Positions 17,424 to 25,881 of a stretch of 53,928 bases of DNA are shown here, in pieces (the first letter of the stretch is position 1; the number at the start of each line of letters is the position of its first letter). The position numbers and the translations under genes are program-made. Under the pieces are notes generated by a model. It was not told the DNA's origin. It saw only the letters and a list, made by a program, of their open reading frames with translations, and searched no databases. The stretch is from a virus: the IMG/VR virus record IMGVR_UViG_3300029309_000058, positions 1 to 53,928 of that record; one strand, 5' to 3'.

Positions 17424-19294
17424 TTCGCTTCTCCATAATTATAGCCTACACCCGACTCGCATGCAACAGGCAAGTCCTTTGCCCAGCGCGGTGGGGTAGA
17501 CATCTTTCTCTCAACAAGTTGTCGTGCGTGTGTTGTGTCGTGTTCCCGGGTAGTGATAATAACTTCATCATGTACTTGAAAAGCAACATGATATGACTGT
17601 CCGATTGATGCCATCTGTTCTGCGACTACAATCCTAGCCAAAGCCTGTACCACATTCTCTGTAACTTTACCTCCGTAAATCCTAGTCCAGTCGATCTTCT
17701 GCTGTTCACCAGTCATTAGTCTTTTCTGTGTAAGCTTACGGAAAGTCCTAGCGTCAGATATATATTCAAAACCATCAGCCGTATTACGCAACGCATTGTA
17801 TTTTATTCTCAGTCCATTAGGTAAAACTATACCATCCTTATCATAAGGTAGTAGGTCACATATGTTACCCGATGCACTCGACACCATACCATTCAAAGCA
17901 TGACCACAGCTATGCCATAGTGATACTATCTTATGGTTCTTTTGTCGGTATAAGTTTACAATACGTTTGGCTTCGTTCTCATCTATATCTACAGCTATAC
18001 CACCTTGCCCAAGAGCAAGAGTGGCTCTAAACTTTACATGACCCATACCATACCCGAGTCCAAGAATACAAGTTTTCCCTACAAACCTTTGAATCTTATC
18101 ATCTTTTGTAACTTTCTTACCATAGACTTCGGATGCAAACTCACTGTACACATCACGCCCCTCACGGAACGCTTGCACAAGATCATCTTGTCCTGCAATG
18201 TACGCAACCATACGGGCTTCTATCTGTGACGAATCACAAGCAATCATTACATCCCCTTCGGGTACAGTAATAGCCTTACGAATCGCACCATTCCTAGGTA
18301 AGTTCTGTAAGTTCAGCTTATCACCACCACTAAACCTACCTGTGTGTGCGCCATAGTAGTTGAGCATAATAGGTAATGCTCCCCTGTCTGCCACTTTCAT
18401 AAGGTTTTCAGTCCTAGTCTCTTCGATGGTAGACTTTGTACCAAGTCTCGCCGCCACTAGAGTTTGAACCTTTGGGTTAGGATGGTCGAGCAAAGCAGTA
18501 AACTCTTTGTCTGTCTTTGCAAACGCATAGGTTTCTTTACCAGTGCGTAGGCTAGTCTTCATCGGTGGTTCTACACCAACAGTTTCTAGTATCTTTGCAA
18601 AGATTTGATTAGACATCAGAGCCTTCTTAACTCTGTCCTCACTAATACCTTTAAGTGCTAGTGATTCAATCAGTTGTCGCTTGTCATCCTTAACCTTTTG
18701 TAGATGGTCAGCTAGAACCTGCTTATCTAGTTGTATAGTAGGCTCAGTATACATACGAATTGTTTGGTCTATAATCATAAGTTCAGACACAGGTACTTTC
18801 TGTCTTAGCTTTTCATACAGTTTGTATGTCAAGTTTATATCCTGCAAACAATAGTCAGCATACCTGTCAAGTTCTTGTGGTGAGAAGTCATTGCGTTTCT
18901 TACCAAGACCTTGTATAATCTCATCCCCTTTTTGACCAAGGTTATAGAAGTTTGCCAATGCCTTGAGAGACCCCCCCACATTTGCATGGTGGAATGGTCT
19001 AGCCATAGACAAAGTATCAAACCAAAACTTAGGCTTAATACCATACAACCAAGATAGGATAGCACCATCGAACGCAGTATTGTGTGCAAGGATAGCATCT
19101 TCCGAATAGTCTAGTGAGTTCAGAAACCTACCGACATCCTCCCCACTATACCAATCGGGTGGGTTATCATCTACCTTTACACCTACACCAATAACCTCAA
19201 ACCTTGGGTCTCTGATGTAGGCTTCAGTTGTCATCTTGGATAGGGAATACTCACGACTATAGTATGTTTCAAAGTCAATCGTGATTACTCTCAT
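17420..19294 (-). CDS. Family A DNA polymerase with 3'-5' exonuclease
   Basis: Replicative DNA polymerase of 624 residues. The exonuclease domain has IDFET (Asp7, Glu9), LAHNTAFD, and YADYCLQD near 165. The polymerase has motif A DSSQIEAR (around 350), motif B KTCILGLGYG, and motif C QVHDEVI near the C-terminus. I place the start at ATG 19294: it gives the DxE exonuclease motif a normal N-terminus, has AAGGGGG upstream and overlaps the previous stop by ATGA. The longer frame adds 17 Cys/Arg-rich residues with no support. No DnaJ-type zinc insertion is present. Confidence 0.92.
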   Translation of the reverse strand: MRVITIDFETYYSREYSLSKMTTEAYIRDPRFEVIGVGVKVDDNPPDWYSGEDVGRFLNSLDYSEDAILAHNTAFDGAILSWLYGIKPKFWFDTLSMARPFHHANVGGSLKALANFYNLGQKGDEIIQGLGKKRNDFSPQELDRYADYCLQDINLTYKLYEKLRQKVPVSELMIIDQTIRMYTEPTIQLDKQVLADHLQKVKDDKRQLIESLALKGISEDRVKKALMSNQIFAKILETVGVEPPMKTSLRTGKETYAFAKTDKEFTALLDHPNPKVQTLVAARLGTKSTIEETRTENLMKVADRGALPIMLNYYGAHTGRFSGGDKLNLQNLPRNGAIRKAITVPEGDVMIACDSSQIEARMVAYIAGQDDLVQAFREGRDVYSEFASEVYGKKVTKDDKIQRFVGKTCILGLGYGMGHVKFRATLALGQGGIAVDIDENEAKRIVNLYRQKNHKIVSLWHSCGHALNGMVSSASGNICDLLPYDKDGIVLPNGLRIKYNALRNTADGFEYISDARTFRKLTQKRLMTGEQQKIDWTRIYGGKVTENVVQALARIVVAEQMASIGQSYHVAFQVHDEVIITTREHDTTHARQLVERKMSTPPRWAKDLPVACESGVGYNYGEAK

Positions 19295-19587
19295 TGCTTC
19301 CCCCTTGCAGGAACTTGTTCTCCTGCTAATGCACCATAGCCACACATGTCCACATAGTTATCAACATGCTCGGGGTTCTGTTTTATCCTAGCTACTTTCA
19401 GTAAAGCCAACATGACTGGTACATCGTGGGGGTTAAACTCAACCCCCTTGTATGTAGTCCACAACTCTGCTGTAACTCTAGCATTATCTGCAAAGTCTCC
19501 GTGGTCGTCTTGTCTGTCTACTGATGTTAGCTTGTCTGCTTTCTTTAGTATGTTACCTCGTTTATACTTAGCATTCTTTCTGCTCAT
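19291..19587 (-). CDS. DUF6378-like small phage protein (98 aa)
   Basis: The product matches the phage DUF6378 pattern as I remember it: HGDFADNARVTAELW followed by PHDVPVMLALLKVARIKQNP and YVDMCGYGALAGE. The function of the family is unknown. It is usually encoded near nucleotide or replication genes. ATG 19587 is chosen because it follows GGAGGTAACG directly; the upstream ATG lacks an SD. The N-terminus is basic. The gene overlaps the HslV-like gene by 20 bases and the polymerase gene by 4. Confidence 0.75.
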   Translation of the reverse strand: MSRKNAKYKRGNILKKADKLTSVDRQDDHGDFADNARVTAELWTTYKGVEFNPHDVPVMLALLKVARIKQNPEHVDNYVDMCGYGALAGEQVPARGKQ

Positions 19588-20026
19588 CGTTACCTCCATG
19601 TAAAGTGAATAATTCCACACCTTTACCACATTGTAAAGAGTGTTCGTTACAAATGTTTACAGCTTGACTTGCAGTAGCACCCATTGCTAACGCACCAAGT
19701 GCTATCTCCTTCCCATCTCCGAACGCAGAGTATGGTGCTGTGTTTGGTATCAACATCTTGTACGATAATTCATACAGTCCATCTTTCTTCACAACGATTA
19801 GCTTTGCTTGACTAGGTGCTACATCGGGCATGATATCGGGCATACCTTGCTGATACCATTCCGATAGTTGTCTGATGTAGTGTGCTAGTCCAACACCTGT
19901 AATGATTACTACTTCTTTATCCTTGCTCATGCCATACCAAGCCTTTGATGACTCCCATTTCTGAGAGCCATCATTAGCCATTCTGTCAGTAGCAAGGGTC
20001 TTTCCATCCCATGCTATTACTGTCAT
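19568..20026 (-). CDS. HslV/proteasome-like Ntn-hydrolase protein (152 aa)
   Basis: Starts MTVIAWDGKTLATDRM, the N-terminus of phage proteins in the HslV/proteasome beta-subunit superfamily, where Thr2 would be the nucleophile after Met removal. AFGDGKEIALGALAMGATAS and the NICNEHSLQCGKGVE segment fit the C-terminal half of that fold. Length is close to bacterial HslV. No HslU-type partner is encoded nearby, though a MoxR ATPase lies in the same operon. It may act in early proteolysis or have lost activity. The start overlaps the previous gene by 4 bases. Confidence 0.75.
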   Translation of the reverse strand: MTVIAWDGKTLATDRMANDGSQKWESSKAWYGMSKDKEVVIITGVGLAHYIRQLSEWYQQGMPDIMPDVAPSQAKLIVVKKDGLYELSYKMLIPNTAPYSAFGDGKEIALGALAMGATASQAVNICNEHSLQCGKGVELFTLHGGNDEQKEC

Positions 20027-21138
20027 AGTTTCCTCGCTTCCTCTATTGTTAGCATTCGGTTACTCATATAAGATGAGAACCTGTACTTATCCTCACGCTT
20101 CTCATCATGTCCTTCTTTCTCAAAGACATCGAATCGTCTACGCAATTCAACCGACATGTCTGTCAGTATCTTGTGGACACCATCAAACACTTCCTTGCTT
20201 GTAGGCTTGGACTGTTGGTAGTATCCACTCGATGGTGTAGAACAGAAACCAATCAACAACTCTTTTGAGAACTCGTTGTCTCGTATTGATTTTTCAAGCA
20301 AGTCAAGCCAAGGTTGACTAGACCAATCGGGTTGCTTCCAATGGTATGTACTCTGCCCTTGTCTCTCTGCCCACACCTTCTCAATCAATGGATCAAAGGC
20401 ACGAACCTTTGCCCTTGCTTTGATACCACGCTTGAACTTGGCTAGTGCTTGTCGCCATACCTTACGTTCGTCAGCTTTCTCAACGAACTTGTCATCGGGT
20501 CTACGATTGAGACACTCACCAGTAATGATGTTGAACTTCAGACCTTGAAAGTATGCAGGTGATTCCTTCATCATCCTGCTTTGTATGCTGTATGATGACA
20601 TGTAGCATGAAGACTTGAAGTCATTGCATATAGCTTCGCCAACATTGTCAGACAACATCTCAGCTTTTGCTAGTTGGTTTTTGTACCATTCTTCTACTCT
20701 CTTAACCATTGCCTTGGCATGATGACCTGTGTGTTGTACCCGATACAAACCTTTCTTGTGTCGTTCGAACATGAATGGTATCCAACGATACGCTGATGAC
20801 ACAATAGATTGTGAGTGTTGCCATACCACAGATGGTGGTGCAACAAACTCCACTATGTTGTCAGGTGTTATACGCATAAAAGCTGTACTGCCGTACCCCT
20901 CAACGTGAACATCATAACATGTGACACCTTGTTGTACTGTCTGAAACAGTCTGAAGCTTGCCGATATCTTACGACCCTTTGACTTGTCACGACACCTTGC
21001 AAACTGATTGGCAAAATGGTCATAGGTTTCTAGCCTACGACCACCGTTGTCTGTGTCTGCATAACTGCTGTATCGATACTCATTAGCCATCTCTTGTTTG
21101 ATGTACGCAATGAGTTCTTGTTTGTTACTTACTTCCAT
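20023..21138 (-). CDS. Hypothetical protein of early arm (371 aa)
   Basis: Not recognised. A mixed, charged sequence with many aromatic residues and a Lys/Arg-rich central part (around 235-255); no membrane segment, signal peptide or clear catalytic motif. The start is fixed by GAGGTAACTATG. The stop overlaps the HslV-like gene by ATGA. Its position between the VWA/MoxR block and the polymerase block, in the same operon, suggests an early function such as host takeover or replication support. Confidence 0.65.
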   Translation of the reverse strand: MEVSNKQELIAYIKQEMANEYRYSSYADTDNGGRRLETYDHFANQFARCRDKSKGRKISASFRLFQTVQQGVTCYDVHVEGYGSTAFMRITPDNIVEFVAPPSVVWQHSQSIVSSAYRWIPFMFERHKKGLYRVQHTGHHAKAMVKRVEEWYKNQLAKAEMLSDNVGEAICNDFKSSCYMSSYSIQSRMMKESPAYFQGLKFNIITGECLNRRPDDKFVEKADERKVWRQALAKFKRGIKARAKVRAFDPLIEKVWAERQGQSTYHWKQPDWSSQPWLDLLEKSIRDNEFSKELLIGFCSTPSSGYYQQSKPTSKEVFDGVHKILTDMSVELRRRFDVFEKEGHDEKREDKYRFSSYMSNRMLTIEEARKL

Positions 21139-21146
21139 AGTTACCT

Positions 21147-21839
21147 CTACTTTCTTGTTAGTTTATTGAATGTTACTTGAGCCGTCATACTGTTTAGGTC
21201 TACACCAATATCTTCTGCTGTCTTTGGCTTGACCTTCTCAGTAATTTTCTTGTGGCGTTCCTTGGCATCATCGGGTAACAAATCCCACAATGGTTGCCAT
21301 GCTTTCAACGCAGGTGCTAGTGTTGTATAGGTAGTCACAATCTGCTTGACCCCTGCTACAAACTCATCCTTCTTAGCTTCTGCATTGAAGATACCTTGGG
21401 TATACTTCTTGAATGGTTCATGTAGCCATTCAAACTTCTCATTGTGGTAATCAATCTCACACCTTGAGTAGTCCATGTAGTACCCACTATCTATCTTACC
21501 TTGCCACTCTTTCTGTGGTGGAAATGGTAACGGACTTGGTAGTTGTAAACGTAAGTCTACATGCTTCCATGTTTCTACCTTGGTATGTGCTGTCTGCCAT
21601 ACATCTTCGGGTGCATTCTTGAACCCTGTAAGTGTTAGGCATTCAACCTTACCAAAGAATCCATCGGGCAAAGCATTCATCTTTGCTTGGATATCTGCTG
21701 AGAACAAACTGTCATACAGTTTCTTACCCCAGTCTTTGGGGTAGTTCTTCTTTGCTTGTTCGATGTTGTCATCAAACATTCTCTCTGCATTCTTGACGAT
21801 ATCGTCTTGCAGTTGTTGGCTAAATCTTACTGTTGCCAT
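21147..21839 (-). CDS. Hypothetical protein of early arm (230 aa)
   Basis: Not recognised. Hydrophilic, Lys- and Trp-containing, no Cys cluster or membrane segment. It overlaps the upstream 61-residue gene by 13 bases, and its stop is part of the region carrying the SD of the next gene. The arrangement shows it is translated as part of the operon. Nothing in the sequence points to an enzymatic role. Confidence 0.6.
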   Translation of the reverse strand: MATVRFSQQLQDDIVKNAERMFDDNIEQAKKNYPKDWGKKLYDSLFSADIQAKMNALPDGFFGKVECLTLTGFKNAPEDVWQTAHTKVETWKHVDLRLQLPSPLPFPPQKEWQGKIDSGYYMDYSRCEIDYHNEKFEWLHEPFKKYTQGIFNAEAKKDEFVAGVKQIVTTYTTLAPALKAWQPLWDLLPDDAKERHKKITEKVKPKTAEDIGVDLNSMTAQVTFNKLTRK

Positions 21840-22012
21840 GTGCTATCTCCTTTGTTCCATTGTTTAATTAAACTACGGACATGTTCTTCTGCCATAGTAC
21901 CTAGTTCCTTGCGTATCTTCTCGAACGCTTGTTCATTGGTCATGCCATATTCATCTAGGCATGTGACCAACATTGTCTCTGCTTCAATGCAGAGATTTTT
22001 AACTTGACCCAT
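21827..22012 (-). CDS. Small helical hypothetical protein (61 aa)
   Basis: Short acidic-helical product without known motifs. It is supported by GGAGGTAACAATG at its start, the operon-wide initiation cassette, and by overlaps with genes on both sides (about 14 bases each). Function unknown. Confidence 0.6.
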   Translation of the reverse strand: MGQVKNLCIEAETMLVTCLDEYGMTNEQAFEKIRKELGTMAEEHVRSLIKQWNKGDSTWQQ

Positions 22013-22196
22013 TGTTACCTCCTTGTGGATAAGCTATTTCTTTGTCGGGTATTTCGATGTACCCTCTTGTTACTTTATGTTTGAAGTAGAGATACCCATT
22101 GGCTCTGTGCATAAACATATAGCCGTTGAGTATCTCCTTACTTGCGTATTCAAACACCTCATCTATGTCGTGTTCAGTTACGAGTTGCCTAGTCAT
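21999..22196 (-). CDS. Small hypothetical protein downstream of VWA gene (65 aa)
   Basis: Start set at ATG 22196 (MTRQLVTEHD), which follows GGAGGG and overlaps the stop of the VWA gene by eight bases (ATGACTAG). The longer frame would begin inside that gene. The product is aromatic-rich in the middle (NGYMFMHRANGYLYFKH), with no membrane segment. Possibly an accessory of the VWA protein by coupling, but function unknown. Confidence 0.6.
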   Translation of the reverse strand: MTRQLVTEHDIDEVFEYASKEILNGYMFMHRANGYLYFKHKVTRGYIEIPDKEIAYPQGGNNGSS

Positions 22197-23319
22197 GGAC
22201 ACCCTCCATGTATACGACCTCACCCCAAGGGGCAGTGCCTTTCATGTTGGATACCCATAAGACTGGATACGCAGGCTCGTCACCAAAGTCGTCACAACAC
22301 AGGTCTGTGAGTACGACACAAGCAACAGGATCAATGTCCTTGTCCTGCATGAATCTGAAGATAGGACTGAACGCAGTACCTCCACCACCATGTGGTTTGA
22401 TTACTGGCTCATCATCTTCAAAGCAGTCGTAGTGACAGACAACAGAGTCAAAGTAGATGACATGTATCTTGGTAGGCGATAAGTCTTGGTAGACTTTAGT
22501 AATCTCACTCGCAAACTGAGTGAGTTCCTCCTCGCCAATCGAACCCGATGTGTCGATAGCAAAGCATAGTTCACCTAGTGCTTCACCCGATACGCTCGGT
22601 AGATACATACCTTGTGACAAGAACCTCCTGTTTGGTCTTGCCCAAGTCCTCGTGTCAGTACGTTGCTTGACAAGAAACCTCTGCATGACATCTTTCCAAT
22701 TCACTCGTGGCTTCATCAAGTCACCAACGAATCGTTCAAGTCCTGCTGATAGTTTGCCCATCATCTTTGCAGACTGAGCCGCTTGAGCAACTTTGACTTT
22801 CCACTCTGCTTTCTTCTGCTCAATCTCAGCAGGGGAAGAGTTCTCCCCTGCATCTTCGATGTCATCGTATGGTTTCATTCCGTTACCATACCCACCATCA
22901 CCATCTTCGGGCATTGGTGGCAACAAGTTGTAGACACCATCGGTAGTACCACCACCTTGCTTGAGCAAGTCTCTGTCCATGACACCACCTTCGATGAACC
23001 TGCCAATGCCCTCGTCTTCAAGCATTGGATTGATGACAGCATCACCTGCATAGTTCCAACGCTTCGGGTCACGACCATTCAACCGAAAGATGTGTTCGAA
23101 CATAGGATGACAAACTTCGTGAGCAACGAGGAACAACAGTTCATCGTCTTTCAATGGCTCACAAAAGTTAGGGTTAAACAACACACGGCTACCATTGGTA
23201 GCCGCTGTTGGAACATCCTCTGATAATTCAAAGGGCATGTTCATTGCCAAGTTACCAAAGAACGGATGCTCAAGTATGAGTGCCGTCTTTGCCTTGGCGA
23301 TTCTTCTTTCTAAGTCCAT
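22189..23319 (-). CDS. DUF2201-like VWA protein with metallopeptidase-like motif (376 aa)
   Basis: The N-terminal half has a zinc-peptidase-like motif HEVCH (His67, Glu68, His71) followed by NYAGDAVIN. The C-terminal half is a von Willebrand A-like domain with the MIDAS sequence DTSGS (256-260) and a TDL segment (VVLTDL). This matches the DUF2201 architecture, in which a metallopeptidase-like domain is fused to a VWA-like domain and usually paired with a MoxR AAA+ ATPase. Such an ATPase is encoded about 860 bases upstream in the same operon (24181-25173). It is likely a client-recruiting or remodelling partner. Substrate unknown. Confidence 0.85.
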   Translation of the reverse strand: MDLERRIAKAKTALILEHPFFGNLAMNMPFELSEDVPTAATNGSRVLFNPNFCEPLKDDELLFLVAHEVCHPMFEHIFRLNGRDPKRWNYAGDAVINPMLEDEGIGRFIEGGVMDRDLLKQGGGTTDGVYNLLPPMPEDGDGGYGNGMKPYDDIEDAGENSSPAEIEQKKAEWKVKVAQAAQSAKMMGKLSAGLERFVGDLMKPRVNWKDVMQRFLVKQRTDTRTWARPNRRFLSQGMYLPSVSGEALGELCFAIDTSGSIGEEELTQFASEITKVYQDLSPTKIHVIYFDSVVCHYDCFEDDEPVIKPHGGGGTAFSPIFRFMQDKDIDPVACVVLTDLCCDDFGDEPAYPVLWVSNMKGTAPWGEVVYMEGVHD

Positions 23320-24170
23320 TAGTTACCTCCCATAAATGCACCCATCTTATCCATAATAGCCTTCGCTTCCTCAGCCTTGGTACGTCTGAGGTCGGGGTCA
23401 TTACGCAAACTTTCTGGGTGGTTGTTAGCCAAACTCCCCTCAACTTGTTGTCGCATGGCTTCCAAGTTCGGGTCGTCAGCAAAGTTCAACCGACTAAGTA
23501 TTGAACAGACTTCCTTAGTATTCTCTACCAAGGTATCTCTGAACACAGACTTAGGGTCGGCAAGTTTCTCAGCCATGTGTTTCACTCGGTCATACAATCT
23601 CTGCCAAGCTTCTTGCATAGCTTGTTGAGCCGCATCTTGTACTCTCGACTCAACGTCTTGCTGTATCTTTTCCAACTCCTCGTCACCAATACTCACACGG
23701 AAGTCATTGGATGGTACTGGAAACACAGCCATGTCCATCTTGAACTTACGTTGTATATCATGCAGAGCAGGATAGTCATTCCTGTTGTACAAGTTACCAA
23801 GGAATCTCTGTGCATCTGCATGCAGTCGTGGATACTCTTGGAAGAATGTATCAACAAGTTGTTGCCAGTCAGACTTCTCTTTTCTAAACTCTGTCATAAA
23901 GTTTAGGTAGTTAGCTGATGGCAACATCATCGTACCTTCGATACCCCAAGGTAAGGTGTTCGTGTAGAACTTCTTACGGATTAGGGTAGACTTCTGATGA
24001 ATGTTAGTCAGAGCATCGTTCATTGGTAGCAACGATTTGTTGTACCTACCTGCTGTCAATGCACTGGCATTCTGTTGGGCAACCTGTTCGGTTGCCCTCT
24101 TGTCATATTTTCTTGCTGTCCATTGAGAAATGTTCAACTGAACTAGCAATGCTTTATCGCTCAACTTCAT
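23319..24170 (-). CDS. DUF3150-like protein between MoxR and VWA genes (283 aa)
   Basis: ATG 24170 is the chosen start: it has AAGGAGGTAACT directly upstream, while the longer frame (to 24272) runs inside the MoxR gene. The opening MKLSDKALLVQLNISQWTAR and the following AGRYNKSLL and NTLPW segments are typical, as I remember them, of the phage DUF3150 family. That family is commonly linked to AAA+ and VWA genes. The C-terminal half is helical and charged, probably coiled coil. It ends at the first base of the VWA gene, so the three form one unit. Confidence 0.75.
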   Translation of the reverse strand: MKLSDKALLVQLNISQWTARKYDKRATEQVAQQNASALTAGRYNKSLLPMNDALTNIHQKSTLIRKKFYTNTLPWGIEGTMMLPSANYLNFMTEFRKEKSDWQQLVDTFFQEYPRLHADAQRFLGNLYNRNDYPALHDIQRKFKMDMAVFPVPSNDFRVSIGDEELEKIQQDVESRVQDAAQQAMQEAWQRLYDRVKHMAEKLADPKSVFRDTLVENTKEVCSILSRLNFADDPNLEAMRQQVEGSLANNHPESLRNDPDLRRTKAEEAKAIMDKMGAFMGGN

Positions 24171-24180
24171 AGTTACCTCC

Positions 24181-25173
24181 TTAGAATAGAACGTCTTGAT
24201 GGTTAATCGCCCACTTCGTGAACGCTTCATGTGATGCAAGGTCGGGGTTCTTACGACTTGCATACGATACACACAACACCGAGAACTCGGGCGACATACG
24301 TTCAGCGAACTTCACGATGTTTCCAAAGTTTTCTGTGGTTGCTCTCTCACCCAATGCACCAGTAAGTGCATAGCAAGTAGCAGGGTCATCGGGTACAGTC
24401 ACAGACATTGGTGACTGAATGATTGTATCGGGGTTAGGTAGCTTCCGTTCAATCTTCAAGAAGCCACTGAACTCAGCGGCACAACCTTCACCAACAGCAC
24501 CCTTGAATGTCTCGTACTCTGCTTCGGGTGGTACAACACCAATCATGTCAGCAACACCCTCGACCCAACTACGAGGTGATGGGTTCACATCTCTCTGTGG
24601 ATCAAAGTCATGTAGCAATGCAGTACGGAATCGAATGAATGATATGACAACAGGTTTCACTCCGTGGTCAATCGCCCATGATGTCCAGTCATCAAGGTGT
24701 GTCTCCAACTCATACACAGTCTCACGATTACGCAAGTGAGACAGCACTCTGTTAGCACCTGCCCTGTCTGCTTGTCTGTTACCAGTAGACACGACCATCC
24801 AACCTTTCTTCATTGGCTTGCCGTGTAGATTCCTAGCTTGACAGATGTTAGCCAACACCTTCTGCAAGTCTGCACTCGCTTGGTTTCTGTCATCGAAACA
24901 CAGGATACCTTCATTGGGTATGTCATCCCTGCCCTCGTATGGAAACCAATCGGGTAGCTTGTAGTGAAGCATGTCATCACCATTCGGATAGAGGATACCA
25001 AAGTCCTCCACCAACATGGTTGGCATATGCTTCTCGATGTATCCGACACCCAACTCCTTGGCAACTTCTTGCACGATGGTTGTCTTACCTCCACCCGGGC
25101 TACCTTCGATAGCGATAGTCCGTTTGGTTGGGAACAGATTTCTAATAGTTTCCTTCAACAATGTTGCTCGCAT
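24181..25173 (-). CDS. MoxR-type AAA+ ATPase
   Basis: 330 residues with Walker A GSPGGGKT (24-31) and a Walker B region GILCFDDRNQAS, where MoxR proteins normally have DE(x)N. Here the second acidic residue is Asp instead of Glu, an oddity that could slow hydrolysis. Sensor-like VVSTGNRQ and an arginine-finger-type LRNRE follow. MoxR ATPases act as hexameric remodellers with VWA partners, as in RavA-ViaA, and both kinds of partner are here in one operon. The start overlaps the upstream stop by one base. Confidence 0.85.
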   Translation of the reverse strand: MRATLLKETIRNLFPTKRTIAIEGSPGGGKTTIVQEVAKELGVGYIEKHMPTMLVEDFGILYPNGDDMLHYKLPDWFPYEGRDDIPNEGILCFDDRNQASADLQKVLANICQARNLHGKPMKKGWMVVSTGNRQADRAGANRVLSHLRNRETVYELETHLDDWTSWAIDHGVKPVVISFIRFRTALLHDFDPQRDVNPSPRSWVEGVADMIGVVPPEAEYETFKGAVGEGCAAEFSGFLKIERKLPNPDTIIQSPMSVTVPDDPATCYALTGALGERATTENFGNIVKFAERMSPEFSVLCVSYASRKNPDLASHEAFTKWAINHQDVLF

Positions 25174-25364
25174 TACGCACCTTCCTTTCTGTTATGGTTA
25201 TACTTGCGATGGTCAAAGCCATAGGATACGACTTGTTTGCCGACCCTAGTCCTCTTGGCGACTTGCTTGTCTGAGTAGAAGATGATGTCGCCCTTATCAT
25301 CTCGTACTGGTACTCCACCTTGATGCGTTCTCAGCATGAAGAGTTTCAACGTAGCCTTAGCCAT
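25173..25364 (-). CDS. Small basic hypothetical protein (63 aa)
   Basis: Strongly basic, no Cys cluster or membrane segment. The start has GGAG upstream and overlaps the stop of the membrane-protein gene by 8 bases. The stop shares one base with the MoxR start. The overlaps make a real gene likely. A nucleic-acid-binding role is only suggested by charge. Confidence 0.55.
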   Translation of the reverse strand: MAKATLKLFMLRTHQGGVPVRDDKGDIIFYSDKQVAKRTRVGKQVVSYGFDHRKYNHNRKEGA

Positions 25365-25563
25365 TAGTGACTCCTTCTATAATTTGTTGTGGTGTAAGGC
25401 ATGAGTTGTATTCAGTCCAAAGACTTTCATCCCATGTCTCACAACCTAACAACAGGTTGATAATTACAAAGGCAAGAAAGACACCAACACCTGCCGTTAC
25501 GACAAGTGCTAGTATCCATTCCAATACCTTTCGTTTAGTTACAGGGTGTCCGAACATAATCAT
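25357..25563 (-). CDS. Small membrane protein (68 aa)
   Basis: A single strong transmembrane segment (WILALVVTAGVGVFLAFVII, about residues 15-35) follows a basic N-terminus, with an acidic, Cys-containing C-terminal tail. I start it at ATG 25563, because that ATG overlaps the stop of the preceding mini-gene by ATGA; a longer frame to 25644 has no SD. In the early arm it could alter the host envelope, for example in exclusion or signalling. No family recognised. Confidence 0.55.
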   Translation of the reverse strand: MIMFGHPVTKRKVLEWILALVVTAGVGVFLAFVIINLLLGCETWDESLWTEYNSCLTPQQIIEGVTNG

Positions 25564-25658
25564 AAGCTGAACAAACCCCATCCAAAGTAGATGTCTAGTA
25601 TGGAAACAGTAGCTGATGCCAATGCCCCCCATATAATCCACCATGTGATATCATTCAT
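25560..25658 (-). CDS. Tiny membrane peptide (32 aa)
   Basis: ATG 25658 follows AAAGGAGG at 5-base spacing. The product, beginning MNDITWWIIWGALASA, is almost entirely hydrophobic and aromatic, enough for one membrane pass. Its stop TGA overlaps the start of the next membrane protein (ATGA), which suggests a coupled pair of membrane peptides. The short length makes the call less certain, but the SD and coupling are good. Confidence 0.5.
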   Translation of the reverse strand: MNDITWWIIWGALASATVSILDIYFGWGLFSL

Positions 25659-25863
25659 ACAAACCTCCTTTGTTGTTGATACCTTTCAGTTCTTTCTTGT
25701 TGGATATCACAACGTAGTTAGACTTGTGCATTGGTACGACTGTAAACTTACGCTTACCTGCCGTAACCTGTCCACATTCTAGACACGTTCGATAACCAAG
25801 TTGATAACGAGCAGGCATAACCTCCTCGATACCACAAACATTACAAGTATGTTTATCTGTCAT
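25651..25863 (-). CDS. Zinc-ribbon small phage protein (70 aa)
   Basis: Two Cys pairs, CNVC and CLEC, form a zinc-ribbon-like module at residues 6-31. The conserved-looking tail KFTVVPMHKSNYVVISN follows, a pattern I recall from many phage small proteins. ATG 25863 is preferred because GGGAGAT precedes it; the longer frame to 25977 crosses the terminator 25882-25914. Probably a nucleic-acid or protein-binding accessory; function unknown. Confidence 0.7.
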   Translation of the reverse strand: MTDKHTCNVCGIEEVMPARYQLGYRTCLECGQVTAGKRKFTVVPMHKSNYVVISNKKELKGINNKGGLYE

Positions 25864-25881
25864 TGTATCTCCCATAGTTAC

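Noticed and set aside
22783-23223. 146-codon plus-strand frame opposite the VWA gene
   Set aside because: Antisense to HEVCH/DTSGS-bearing coding sequence, no SD, low-complexity composition.
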